Shown in pieces: positions 32,983 through 42,201 of a stretch of 64,000 nt of DNA. Each line of letters opens with the position of its first letter. The first letter of the stretch is position 1. This DNA is from CATQHW01 sp965215345 (GTDB lineage Bacteria > Spirochaetota > Spirochaetia > SZUA-6 > Bin103), in NCBI GenBank assembly GCA_965215345.1, contig CBDCDL010000002.1, forward strand, positions 930,001-994,000. The letters run 5' to 3'. The translations under genes were made by a program, and so were the position numbers. A model generated the notes under the pieces. The model worked only from the letters and a program-made list of their open reading frames with translations. It did not search any database and was not told the DNA's origin.

Positions 32983-33185
32983 CCGGGCCCCGGCGATCGG
33001 TCAGCCGCACCTCATGGCGGCCGGAATCCGGAGAGGATGCGGAGCCCGGTACCGGTGGGCCCGTGTCGGGGTAGTATTGGCTCCAGAGGCTGACTGATGA
33101 CGAAACCGGACAAACCCACCACGGCGCTCAGCGGCGAGCTGGAGAGCTGTTTCCAGCCACGCCACGAGGTCTGCAGCAAGGCCGC

Positions 33186-35690
33186 ATGATCATGTCAACC
33201 CCCTTTGCCGGTTTCCGCATTGCCACTCGGTCGATCCGCGCAGGGGCGCTTGCCTGCGTCCTGTCGGTAGCGGTGCTCTCGCAGGTGTCGGGACAACAGC
33301 CTGCGCAGGGACCGTCGGCGCCGGAACCGGGTGCGGCGGCGACGCCGGAGAGCATCGGAGCGCTCGCCGGCGTGCCGAGGGGTTCGGTACGGGAAGCTGC
33401 GCAACGGTTGCCGCTGGCGCTGGCGCTGTCGACACCGGAGTATCCGGTCACGCCCGGTGATCAGTACCTGCTTTCGTTCCTGCCGGCCGCGGCGTCGCGC
33501 GGCGTCGCCGCCTCCGTCAGCGTGCCGGTGGTGGTCGGCAGTGACTATACCATCGACCTCGGGCTGTTCGGAGCGCTCGACGGCCGCGGCCTGCAGTTCA
33601 ACGATCTCCGGAGCCAAGTCGTGGCCATGGTGGAGGAAGCCTACCTCGGCAGCAATCCGGCGTTGCTCCTGACCGACGTCGGCGTCTTCGAGGTGCACGT
33701 GCGCGGCGCGGTGGACACCGCCGGCTACGCCGCCACCTGGGGATTGGGACGGCTGAGCGAACTCCTGAGCGGCCGGCTCGCCGCGCACGGGTCGGTCCGC
33801 GACGTGCGCGTCGAACGCGGCGGCGCCACGCGGGTGTACGACCTGTTCCAGGCGCAGCGGTTCGGGGTCCGGTCGCAGGACCCCTACCTAGCGCCGGGCG
33901 ATCGGGTCTGCGTGAGCCGGCTCGAACGGGCGGTCACGATCGCCGGCGAGGTGGGGCGGCCCGGCACCTATCAGCTCCTGACCGGCGAGGGGCTTGGCGA
34001 GCTGATCTCCTACGCCGGCGGTTTCACCGCGCAGGCCGATCTGCAGCGGGTGCGCATCGACAGCCTCGGGGAGCCGGCGCCGGAAGCCGGCGGCCGGGGC
34101 GTCACCCCCGGCGCGGGCCTTGATTGTGACGGCACGCCGTTTGCCGCGCCGCGCGCACCTCGTGCGGGTGAGCGCGGCACGACGCGGTACGCCGCGTGGG
34201 ATGCCGCGCTGGCGCGTGCGCCGCTGCGCGACGGGGACGTGGTGCGCGTCGCCGACCGGGATGCGCTGCTGCCGGCCGTGTTCTTCGAAGGCGCCGTGTT
34301 CATCGCAGGCACTGCGGCGGCGGCCGACGTCGATGCGGACGATGCGGCTGCCGAGCCTGCCGGGACGCGGATCACCTACCGCTACCGGCCCGGGCAGACC
34401 CTGTTCGGCGCCTTGCAGGAGGTACGCGAGTCGATCGACGCCGGCGCCGACCTGGCCAACGCCACCTTCGTCCGGCTGGGCGCGCCGGAAGAACCGATCG
34501 ACCTGGAACTGCTGCTGCACGGCGGCGCCCGCGCCGGCGACCGCGCGCTACAGCCCCTGGACCGCATCATCATCCCGGCGCGCCGCTTCGAGGTGGCCCT
34601 GCGCGGCGAGGTGAGAGAGGCGCGCCAGCTCACCGTAAGCCCCCTCACCCGCCTGAACGACGTGGTGGATGAGATGATCCGCACGCCGTACACGTCGATC
34701 CGCCGCATCGCCGTCGCGTCGGCGGACGGACCGGTGCGGGTCTACGACCTGTTCCGCTGGCGGCGGTTCGGCGACCTCGCCCACAACCCCCTGCTGACCC
34801 CGGGGGCGACGATCACCTTCCGCGAGCGCGACCGCCAAGTGGAGCTCGCCGGCGCGGTGCGCCGGCCGGGAGCGTACCAGCTCCTGGCCGGCGAGGGGTT
34901 GCCGGAGCTGATCGAGCGGTATGGAGACGGCTTCACGGCAGCCGCCGACCGCACCCGCGTGATAGTCACCCGGCAGAACCCCGCCAATCGTACGGCGGCG
35001 GTGCAGTCGATAGCCGTCGACCTCACCGCCGGCCGCGGACCGCCGCTGCGCGACGAAGACAGGATAGAGGTCCGCTTCGCGCCCGTTCCGGTCATCTACC
35101 TGGAAGGCTCGCTGACGGATACTGATGTCACCTCCACTACCGCCTCTGCCGGCACCACGAACATGCAGCGTCGGAAGCTGCCCTACCACGCCGGCGGCAC
35201 CGTCTACGAGATCCTCTTCCCCCTGCGCGACCATATAAGCGATGACGCCGACCTCCGCGCCGGTTACGTGCTCCGCGGCGGCCGGCGGCTGCCGGTCGAT
35301 CTGGAGCGGCTGCTGTACGTCGCCGGGCGAGCCGGCAACCTGACGCTGCAGCCGTACGACACCATCGTCATCCCGGTGCGCCGGCTGTCGGTCGCCGTGG
35401 CCGGCGCCGTGAACAGCCCCGGTGTATTCCCGTACGTCCCCGACCGGACCGCCGAGTACTACATCCGTCTGGCCGGCGGCCGGGACCGTGAGCGCAGCGA
35501 CGGGAGCGGCGTGACCGTGACCGACACGCAGGGGCGGCAGAAGGCGCGGTCAGCGCCGCTGGCGCCGGACGATCAGGTATTTGTGCCGGCCGACTCGTTC
35601 GCCTACCACTTCGGCCGCATCATCGGGCCGGTCGCAACGCTGGGGTCACTCGTGATCGCGATCATCAACCTGGCTATCGGCCTGCAATGA
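33186..35690 (+). CDS. SLBB-domain polysaccharide export protein (Wza-like)
   Basis: 834 aa. After a signal peptide (AGALACVLSVAVLSQVSG) comes an export domain (YPVTPGDQYLLSF, then VPVVVGSDYTIDLGLFG), followed by several SLBB units. The clearest begin GEVGRPGTYQLLTGEG (~250), GAVRRPGAYQLLAGEG (~555) and GAVNSPGVFPY (~735). The C-terminus is a membrane segment (VATLGSLVIAIINLAIG). It should form the outer-membrane/periplasmic channel for the glycan made by genes downstream, working with the Wzz-like protein. It is much longer than classical Wza because of the extra SLBB repeats. Confidence 0.85.
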   Translation: MIMSTPFAGFRIATRSIRAGALACVLSVAVLSQVSGQQPAQGPSAPEPGAAATPESIGALAGVPRGSVREAAQRLPLALALSTPEYPVTPGDQYLLSFLPAAASRGVAASVSVPVVVGSDYTIDLGLFGALDGRGLQFNDLRSQVVAMVEEAYLGSNPALLLTDVGVFEVHVRGAVDTAGYAATWGLGRLSELLSGRLAAHGSVRDVRVERGGATRVYDLFQAQRFGVRSQDPYLAPGDRVCVSRLERAVTIAGEVGRPGTYQLLTGEGLGELISYAGGFTAQADLQRVRIDSLGEPAPEAGGRGVTPGAGLDCDGTPFAAPRAPRAGERGTTRYAAWDAALARAPLRDGDVVRVADRDALLPAVFFEGAVFIAGTAAAADVDADDAAAEPAGTRITYRYRPGQTLFGALQEVRESIDAGADLANATFVRLGAPEEPIDLELLLHGGARAGDRALQPLDRIIIPARRFEVALRGEVREARQLTVSPLTRLNDVVDEMIRTPYTSIRRIAVASADGPVRVYDLFRWRRFGDLAHNPLLTPGATITFRERDRQVELAGAVRRPGAYQLLAGEGLPELIERYGDGFTAAADRTRVIVTRQNPANRTAAVQSIAVDLTAGRGPPLRDEDRIEVRFAPVPVIYLEGSLTDTDVTSTTASAGTTNMQRRKLPYHAGGTVYEILFPLRDHISDDADLRAGYVLRGGRRLPVDLERLLYVAGRAGNLTLQPYDTIVIPVRRLSVAVAGAVNSPGVFPYVPDRTAEYYIRLAGGRDRERSDGSGVTVTDTQGRQKARSAPLAPDDQVFVPADSFAYHFGRIIGPVATLGSLVIAIINLAIGLQ

Positions 35691-35703
35691 TCGAGGGCCG
35701 GTC

Positions 35704-36645
35704 CTACTCTTTGACGATGACGACGGTGACGCCTGCCGTCTCGGCGCGTTGCCGGTCCTGAGCGGCGATGCTGTCTCCGATGACGACGGGGATGACGGGC
35801 TTCCCGGTGATGCGTGCGAACGTGTCGGCGCGGTCGGCCGCGCGGCTGATGTCGCTCTCGTCGATGGTCAGCGAGATTTCCACGACCGCGCAGGTCTCGG
35901 CCCGATCGCTCCGGCGTCGTCCGGTCAGTACGATGTCGGTGTCTCCCAGGTTCTGTCCCTGCTCGGCGGTGATGATCCCCCGGTCCTCGGCATCCAGTAT
36001 CCGGAGTGACAGTTCGTCGCTGTGCGGGGTGTATTCGCTCCACACGACGCGGACGTCGCGCATGTCGAGTTTGTGATTGGCGGTGTTGGTGATGAAGCGC
36101 GTAATGCGGTGTTGGTAGTCTCGGCCTCTCATGTTGCCGACTCTTCCTTCCACTCTGGACAGACCGGACTGTACTTTGGACAGAGTGGACTCCACTCTGG
36201 ACAGATCGGACTCCACTCTGGACAGACCGGACTGCACTCTGGACAGATCGGACTCCACTCTGGACAGATCGGACTGTACTTTGGACAGACGGGATTCCAG
36301 CCTCTCCTGGCCGGCCTCCAGCCGGTCTTGCCGGGACTCCAGCCTCTCCTGGCCGGCCTCCAGCCGGTCTTGTCGGGATTCCAGCCTTTCCTGCCCAGCC
36401 TCCAGCCGCTCTTGCTGGGATTCCAGCCTCTCCTGGCCTGCCTTGAGATCGGACACGTCCCGCTCCAGCCGTTCGACTCCAGGCAGCAGGTCCATCAGCC
36501 GGTCGACTTTGGTCGGGAGCACCAGGAAGTCGTCTGTCAGCAGGGCTCTGAGCAGGATGGGGCGCGCCGCAGGGTTTTCGTTCAGCTCGGCGACCATCCG
36601 AGCTGCCAAGCTCTCCGGGTTCAGGGTCTTGATTGCCGCGGTCAT
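35704..36645 (-). CDS. Coiled-coil protein with PD-(D/E)XK-like C-terminal domain
   Basis: 313 aa. Residues ~55-170 are a heptad coiled coil built from repeats such as RLEAGQERLES and SRVESDLSRVQ. The C-terminal ~130 residues (AVVEISLTIDESDISRAADR, TGKPVIPVVIGD) fit the DUF3782-like nuclease-fold domain found with such coiled coils. Function unknown; probably a DNA-related accessory protein. ATG at 36645. The repetitive DNA invites length variation. Confidence 0.72.
   Translation of the reverse strand: MTAAIKTLNPESLAARMVAELNENPAARPILLRALLTDDFLVLPTKVDRLMDLLPGVERLERDVSDLKAGQERLESQQERLEAGQERLESRQDRLEAGQERLESRQDRLEAGQERLESRLSKVQSDLSRVESDLSRVQSGLSRVESDLSRVESTLSKVQSGLSRVEGRVGNMRGRDYQHRITRFITNTANHKLDMRDVRVVWSEYTPHSDELSLRILDAEDRGIITAEQGQNLGDTDIVLTGRRRSDRAETCAVVEISLTIDESDISRAADRADTFARITGKPVIPVVIGDSIAAQDRQRAETAGVTVVIVKE
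36157..36440 (-). repeat. Intragenic tandem repeats (21-bp and 42-bp units)
   Basis: Inside the coiled-coil gene. From about 36157 to 36295 a 21-bp unit repeats six to seven times (CTGGACAGATCGGACTCCAC and variants). From 36296 to 36440 a 42-bp unit repeats about three times. Unit lengths are multiples of 21, i.e. one heptad, so copy changes keep the reading frame. Confidence 0.88.
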
Positions 36646-36659
36646 GTGCGAAGTATTCT

Positions 36660-36944
36660 ACCAGAGTGTCGGCCGGCAGGGCGACGGCGAGGCCGCCCTC
36701 ACCGTTCAGGTTGTAACCAGCATCAGGATGTGATCCGACTCCGCGTACGGCTTGTGGCGCCTCAGCACAGCCGCAGGCCGGCGTTGATCGCCTGCGCGAT
36801 ACCGAGTCGTTCGATGAGCTGGCGAATGATCACCAGCCCCGAGCCGCTCGGCAGCGGAGCTCCCCGATGTTCCTCGACGACGACCCGCGGGGTGGCGAAT
36901 CGGCCTTGACGCCCTTCGCCGCTATGGTAGTCTTGCGGCTGCAT
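36660..36944 (-). pseudogene. IS1380-family transposase N-terminal remnant
   Basis: The minus strand reads LPSGSGLVIIRQLIERLGIA, then QAINAGLRL, then after a shift RRHKPYAESDHILMLVT, matching the N-terminus of IS1380 transposases. Only ~80 residues remain and the frame is broken near 36762. It sits between the coiled-coil gene and the epimerase. Confidence 0.65.
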
Positions 36945-37057
36945 CTGACCGCATCCTCCTTCGGGCTGTCACGGGACGTGTTACCTGCTTCCCATTACAG
37001 CACTTAGGAGGATTTCTTTCACCCCTCGCGCGTCTATCGCCTATCCAGGATCTACCA

Positions 37058-38044
37058 ATGACCGATGCGTTCGACAACCCCGCAGCCGGCGACACCATCA
37101 TCGTCACCGGAAGCAACGGCTTCATCGGCCGGCACACCTGCCGGCGCCTCGTGGACCTCGGCGCCGAGGTAATCGGCGTCGACGACCTGTCCGACGGTTC
37201 GCCGGACGATGCGGTGGTCGGCGTCCGCTACCATGCCCACAGCGTCGCCGACGCCGACTGGCTGGTGCGCCTGCTGCGCGACACCACGCCAACGGCGGTC
37301 GTCCATCTGGCCGCCATGCCGCGGGTCGCCTACTCGGTAGAGCACCCGTTGCGAAGCGCGACGGTCAACGAGATGGGGACCCTCGCGGTGCTGAACGCGA
37401 TCCTCTCCGCTGACCTCGCGGACCGCACCCGATTGGTGTGCGCCAGCAGCAGCTCGGTGTACGGCGGCGCCGAGGTCCTGCCGACCCCGGAGACCCACGC
37501 CTGCAACCCGCAATCGCCCTACGCGCTGGCGAAGCTGCACGGCGAGCGGTGGTGCGACCTGTTCCATCGCCTGTACGGGCTCGACGTGGTCAGCCTGCGC
37601 TACTTCAACGTGTTCGGCCCCGGCGCCCGGTTCGGCGGCGCCTACTCGACGGTGGTGCCGGGATGGCTCTACGCGCTGTACGTGGACCCCGCCTGCCGGC
37701 CCTACCTGGAGGGCGACGGCACCCAGACGCGGGACTTCTGCTACGTCGACGATGTGGCGCAGGCCAACGCCTCGGCGGCGACGCGCTCCCGCAGGTTCGC
37801 GGCCGACGTATTCAACGTCGGGCAGGGACGCGCCCACTCCCTCCTCGAAGTCAAGGAAGTCCTGGAACGGATCGTGCAGAAAGAGTTGCCGCTCGAACGG
37901 CGGCCGCCACGCGTGGGTGACGTGCGACATACCCTGGCCGACATCACGCGCGCGCGGGCGGAACTGGATTTTGCGCCGGCGACGGACTTCGACGCCCAGC
38001 TCGCCGACACGGCAGCTTGGTATCGCGACTGCTACCCTCGGTGA
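37058..38044 (+). CDS. NAD-dependent nucleotide-sugar epimerase/dehydratase
   Basis: 328-aa extended SDR protein. NAD loop GSNGFIGRHTC, catalytic SSSVYGG and YALAKLHGE (Tyr-x-x-x-Lys), sugar-binding LRYFNVFGPGARFGGAYS and QTRDFCYVDDVA. GalE-like UDP-hexose 4-epimerase or a related activity is likely; sequence does not fix the substrate. It overlaps the following gene's GTG start. First clear sugar-nucleotide gene of the glycan locus. Confidence 0.87.
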   Translation: MTDAFDNPAAGDTIIVTGSNGFIGRHTCRRLVDLGAEVIGVDDLSDGSPDDAVVGVRYHAHSVADADWLVRLLRDTTPTAVVHLAAMPRVAYSVEHPLRSATVNEMGTLAVLNAILSADLADRTRLVCASSSSVYGGAEVLPTPETHACNPQSPYALAKLHGERWCDLFHRLYGLDVVSLRYFNVFGPGARFGGAYSTVVPGWLYALYVDPACRPYLEGDGTQTRDFCYVDDVAQANASAATRSRRFAADVFNVGQGRAHSLLEVKEVLERIVQKELPLERRPPRVGDVRHTLADITRARAELDFAPATDFDAQLADTAAWYRDCYPR

Positions 38045-39804
38045 CCACTCCCTATCCCCGCATTCCCTACGGCGAGGGTGACTTCAAGCGCATCCGCGTG
38101 AACCGCTGGCTGTACGTGGACAAGACCCGCTTCCTGCGACCGTTGGAGGACGAACGCTACGCCTTCCTGATCCGCCCGCGGCGCTTCGGCAAGACTTGCT
38201 GGGTGTCGCTGCTGGAGAACTACTACGACCGCACCCGCGCCGACGCCTTCGAGACGGTCTTCGCCGGCACCGACATCGGCGCCGACCCGACCGAGCACCG
38301 CCACCGCTACGTCGTCCTGCGCTTCGACTTCTCGGCGTTCGACGACACCCTGGAAACCTTGCAGGAACGCTTCGAGACCTACTGCCACACCGAGCTTCGC
38401 GGCACACTGGAGCGGAATCACGACCTGTTCGGCGAAGATGTGCGGCGGCGCATCCTCTCGTTGCCCGCGATCGACGGCAAGCTCAACGAGTTGTTTCGGT
38501 ACGCCGGCGACGGGGGTATACCGCTGTACGTGCTCATCGACGAGTACGACAACTTCGCCAACACCGTGTTGGCGTACCGCGGCGCCGACGCATACGAATC
38601 GTTCACCCACGGCGGCGGCTTCTACCGCAACTTCTTCGCCACCCTGAAGGCTGCGACGGCGCGGAGCGACGGCGGCCTGGAGCGCCTGTTCATCACCGGC
38701 GTGTCGCCGATCACCCTGGACGACGTGACCAGCGGCTTCAACATCGGCAGCAACATCAGTCTGAAGCCGAAGTTCAACGAGATGGTCGGCTTCACGGAGG
38801 CGGAGGTGCGCGGCCTGCTTGCGACCTACCGCGACCACGGCGTGCTCGACCAGGACGTGGACGCCGCGCTGGCGGTGATGCGCGAGTGGTACGACGGCTA
38901 CCGCTTCGCCAAGGACGCCCGGGGCGACCTGTACCACACCGACATGGTGCTCTACTACCTGAAACAGTCCGTGCCGAACGAGTCGATCCCGGACGAGTTG
39001 ATCGACACCAACGTGCGCATCGATTACGGCAAGCTGCGCCATCTGCTGGTGACCGGCCGCCGGCTCAACGGCAACTTCGACCTGCTGCGGCGCGTCATCG
39101 GCGGAGAGCCGGTGGACTCGCGCATCCAGCCCAGCTTCCCCCTGGAGGAACTGGATCAGCGCGAGAACTTCCTCTCCCTGATGTACTACTTCGGCCTGCT
39201 GAGCATCCGCGGCCTGACCCGCGGCACGCCGCGGCTGGGCATCCCCAACCAGACGGTCAGCCACCTGATGTACGGCTACCTGCGCTCCGCCTACCGGGAG
39301 GTGGGCGCCTTCTCCGTGGACCTGAACGAGTTCGCCAATCTGACGGCGGACATGGCCTGGGACGGCGCTTGGCAGCCGGCGTTCGCGTTCCTGCGCGACG
39401 CCATCGCGGCGCAGAGCAGCGTGCGCGACTGTCTGGGCGGGGAGCGGATGATCCAGGGGTTTCTGGCGGCGTATCTGGGGGTGGCGCCGCACTTCGTGTG
39501 CCACACGGAGCGGGAACTGAACAAGGGGTACGCGGACGTGTGCCTGGAGCCGCTGGTGGCGCAGTACCCGGAGTTGCGGGAAGGGTACGGCTACGTGATC
39601 GAACTGGAGTATCTCAAGCGGAGCGAGGCGGCGAGCGAGGCGCGGATCGCGGCGGCGGTGGCAGAGGCGACGGCGCAGGTGCGGCAGTACCTGGCGGACG
39701 AACGGCTGGCGCGGCAGTATCCGTCCGTGCGCTTCGTCGGCTTGGCGGTGGTGTTCCACGGCTGGGAGCTGGCGTTCTGCGATACCGTGCACGCCGTTCC
39801 CTGA
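38041..39804 (+). CDS. AAA-ATPase-like/PD-(D/E)XK family protein (copy 1)
   Basis: 587 aa. The N-terminal AAA-ATPase-like domain (PF09820 type) starts PYPRIPYGEGDFKRIRVNRW, with a P-loop-like RPRRFGKTCWVSLL and Walker B-like LYVLIDEYDNFAN. The C-terminal PD-(D/E)XK domain has LNKGYADVCLEPL and YVIELEYLKRSEA. The family is abundant in some bacteria, function unproven. GTG start overlaps the epimerase stop (GTGA). Two more copies occur in the window: a fragment at 50280 and the start of another at 63905. Confidence 0.85.
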   Translation: MTTPYPRIPYGEGDFKRIRVNRWLYVDKTRFLRPLEDERYAFLIRPRRFGKTCWVSLLENYYDRTRADAFETVFAGTDIGADPTEHRHRYVVLRFDFSAFDDTLETLQERFETYCHTELRGTLERNHDLFGEDVRRRILSLPAIDGKLNELFRYAGDGGIPLYVLIDEYDNFANTVLAYRGADAYESFTHGGGFYRNFFATLKAATARSDGGLERLFITGVSPITLDDVTSGFNIGSNISLKPKFNEMVGFTEAEVRGLLATYRDHGVLDQDVDAALAVMREWYDGYRFAKDARGDLYHTDMVLYYLKQSVPNESIPDELIDTNVRIDYGKLRHLLVTGRRLNGNFDLLRRVIGGEPVDSRIQPSFPLEELDQRENFLSLMYYFGLLSIRGLTRGTPRLGIPNQTVSHLMYGYLRSAYREVGAFSVDLNEFANLTADMAWDGAWQPAFAFLRDAIAAQSSVRDCLGGERMIQGFLAAYLGVAPHFVCHTERELNKGYADVCLEPLVAQYPELREGYGYVIELEYLKRSEAASEARIAAAVAEATAQVRQYLADERLARQYPSVRFVGLAVVFHGWELAFCDTVHAVP

Positions 39805-39854
39805 TCCTGCGATCCTGCGCGATGCGTACAGGCGCCGGCACACGGGCTTGCCGT

Positions 39855-39906
39855 AGCGCCCCGAACCCGTCGCCTCCGGCTCCGCTTTCGGCCCATCCCC
39901 ACCTTT
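39855..39906 (+). repeat. Dispersed repeat B, copy 2
   Basis: 52 bases matching the reverse complement of 14223-14274 with one mismatch seen. It ends directly before the start codon at 39908, so it forms the epimerase leader; no good ribosome-binding site is otherwise visible. Confidence 0.85.
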
Positions 39907-39907
39907 C

Positions 39908-40840
39908 ATGAACATACTGGTAACCGGCGGCGGCGGATACATCGGCTCGGTTCTGGTCCCCGAACTGTTGCGGGCCGGACATCACGTGCGGGTGCTCGAC
40001 TCGTTCCTGTTCGACCCGGCGGCGCTGGCGGACTGTTGCCGATGGGATCGGTTCGAGGTCACCCGCGGCGACGCGCGCAACGAACGCACGGTCCGGCCAC
40101 TGCTGGCGCAGGCGGACCTGATCATCCCGCTGGCCGCGCTGGTCGGCATGCCGCTGTGCGCGGCGGACGAGACCGCCGCGCAGACCACCAACGAGGGCGC
40201 CGTTGCGATGCTGTGCCGGATGGCGTCCGCGGATCAGAGGATCGTCATACCGACGACCAACAGCGGTTATGGCGTAGGCCGCAACGACCGTTTCTGCACC
40301 GAAGACACGCCGCTCGATCCCATCTCCCTGTACGGCGTCACCAAGATGAACGCGGAAGCCGCCGTGCTGGATCGCGGCAACAGCCTGAGCCTGCGGTTGG
40401 CGACGGTGTTCGGCATGTCGCCCCGGATGCGCATCGATCTGCTGGTCAACGACTTCGTCTACCGGGCGGTGCACGATCGGGCGGTGGTGATCTTCGAAGG
40501 CCATTTCAAGCGGAACTACATCCACGTGCGGGACGTCGTCCGGGTGTTCCTGCACGCCATCGAGCACTTCGACTCCATGGCCGGGAAGCCGTACAACGTC
40601 GGCTTGGAGAACGCCAACCTCTCCAAGCTGGAGTTGTGCCGAAAGATTCGGGAACACGTGCCCGGGTTCGTGTATCTGGAGGCGCCGATCGGCGAGGATC
40701 CCGACAAGCGGGACTACATCGTGTCCAATCGCAGGCTCCTGGCGACCGGGTTCATGCCGGAGTGGGGACTCGACCGAGGTATCCGCGAGTTGCGCAAGGG
40801 CTACTCGATGCTGCGCGACACACGCTACTCGAATGTGTAG
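39908..40840 (+). CDS. NAD-dependent epimerase/dehydratase
   Basis: 310-aa SDR protein. MNILVTGGGGYIGSVLVPEL gives the NAD fold, PTTNSGYG and YGVTKMNAE the catalytic Tyr/Lys, and HFKRNYIHVRDVVR the sugar site. It resembles nucleotide-sugar epimerases/4,6-dehydratases used for unusual hexoses or heptoses. It lies next to an hddC-like fragment and before a second epimerase and gmhB, so a role in modifying an activated heptose or deoxysugar is likely. Confidence 0.86.
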   Translation: MNILVTGGGGYIGSVLVPELLRAGHHVRVLDSFLFDPAALADCCRWDRFEVTRGDARNERTVRPLLAQADLIIPLAALVGMPLCAADETAAQTTNEGAVAMLCRMASADQRIVIPTTNSGYGVGRNDRFCTEDTPLDPISLYGVTKMNAEAAVLDRGNSLSLRLATVFGMSPRMRIDLLVNDFVYRAVHDRAVVIFEGHFKRNYIHVRDVVRVFLHAIEHFDSMAGKPYNVGLENANLSKLELCRKIREHVPGFVYLEAPIGEDPDKRDYIVSNRRLLATGFMPEWGLDRGIRELRKGYSMLRDTRYSNV

Positions 40841-40873
40841 GGATGCAACGAGTTGCGTCCCGTGCCACCCGAG

Positions 40874-41098
40874 ATGATCACGGCGGTCATCCTGGCGGGG
40901 GGCAAGGGCGCCCGCCTGCGGAACGTGCTGCCGGACCGACCGAAACCGATGGCCCCGGTCGCCGGGCGACCATTCATCGAGTGGGTGATCCGCTATCTGG
41001 CCGGACAGGGAATCGCCCGCTTCGTCCTGTCCACCGGTCATCTGGGGGGCATCGAGATGAACATACCAACGTCGAGCTCAGCATGGACCGAACCATAG
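40874..41098 (+). pseudogene. HddC-like nucleotidyltransferase, truncated
   Basis: The first ~74 residues of a sugar-phosphate nucleotidyltransferase (MITAVILAGGKGARLRNVLP, RPKPMAPVAGRPFIEWVI, FVLSTGHLG), close to D-glycero-D-manno-heptose 1-phosphate guanylyltransferase. Family members are ~230 residues; here the frame ends after NIPTSSSAWTEP. The following 75 bases do not restore it. The lost part is consistent with deletion up to the next gene. Confidence 0.72.
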
Positions 41099-41173
41099 CG
41101 TCTCGAGTGCGGCGGCAGCCGGATCATCTATCGTCGGTGATCGGGAACCCATAACCGATTGGAGTTGGTCGTG

Positions 41174-42179
41174 ATGGAACTGTCGAACGAAAGGATCATG
41201 GTGACCGGCGGCGGCGGCTTCCTGGGCAGTCATCTGGTCGAGCAGCTCAAGGCGCAGGGCGTCGATCACGTCCATTCCGTGCGCAGCGCCGACTGGGACC
41301 TGACGAAGGAGAGCCGGGTGGAGGCGCTGTACGCGACCGAGCAACCCACGGTGGTGTTCCACCTGGCCGGCCTGGTCGGCGGCATCGGGGCGAACAAGGC
41401 GTATCCGGGGCGGTTCTTCCACCACAACCTCATGATGGGGACGTTGACGATCCATCACGCCATGAAGTCCGGCGTCAAGAAAGTGGTGAGCGCCGGCGCC
41501 GGTTGCGGCTATCCGGAGTTCGTCACCATGCCGCAGAAGGAGTCGGACTTCTGGAACGGATTCCCGCAGCGGGACAGCGCGCCCTATGCGCTTGCCAAGC
41601 GCCTGCTGCACGTCCAGTCCTTCGCGTATTGGGACGAGTACCGCTTCAACTCCATCGTCACCATTCCCGGCAACATCTACGGCCCATGGGACAACTTCGA
41701 TTCTGGAGGGTGCGCACGTGATTCCCGCGCTGGTGCGCAAGTTCGTGGAGGCGACGGACGACGGCCGCGACCGGGTCGAGGTGTGGGGAACGGGAACTCC
41801 CACCCGCGATTTCGTGTATGCCGGCGACGTGGCCGAGGGGATGATCAGCGCGGCGCGCACGCTGCAAGAGCCCGCGCTGATCAACCTCGCCTCGGGAACG
41901 GAGACCAGTATCCGCACCGTCGTGCAGTCGCTCGCGGCGGTCACCGGATTCGACGGCGAGGTGGTCTGGAACCGCACTCGTCCGGACGGTCAGTCACGCC
42001 GCGTGTTCGACGTGTCCCTGGCCGAGAAGCTGCTCGGCTGGCGCGCGCGCACGGGTCTGATGGATGGCCTCAAGCTGACGGTGGACTGGTATCGCGCGAA
42101 CCGGAACGGCGCGAGAAACGAAATGTCCTACTCAGAAAGCCTCGCCCGCGCCGGCGAACTGATGCAGAGCACCGGATGA
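41174..42179 (+). pseudogene. GDP-fucose-synthase-like NAD epimerase, one frameshift
   Basis: The N-terminal frame runs from MELSNERIMVTGGGGFLGSH to NIYGPWDNFD; the rest (LEGAHVIPALVRKFVEATDD through SYSESLARAGELMQ) continues in the next frame. One extra base near 41701 accounts for the break; removing it gives a normal ~335-aa GDP-L-fucose-synthase-type enzyme. SAGAGCGYPE and YALAKRLLH are its catalytic region. The rest of the gene is in good order, so the shift may be recent or a sequencing error. Confidence 0.85.
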
Positions 42180-42201
42180 GCCTCAACGCAACGGCAACTC
42201 C

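Noticed and set aside
38032..39942. 636-codon minus-strand open frame opposite the AAA-like gene
   Set aside because: Shadow of a GC-rich coding gene with strong family motifs on the plus strand.
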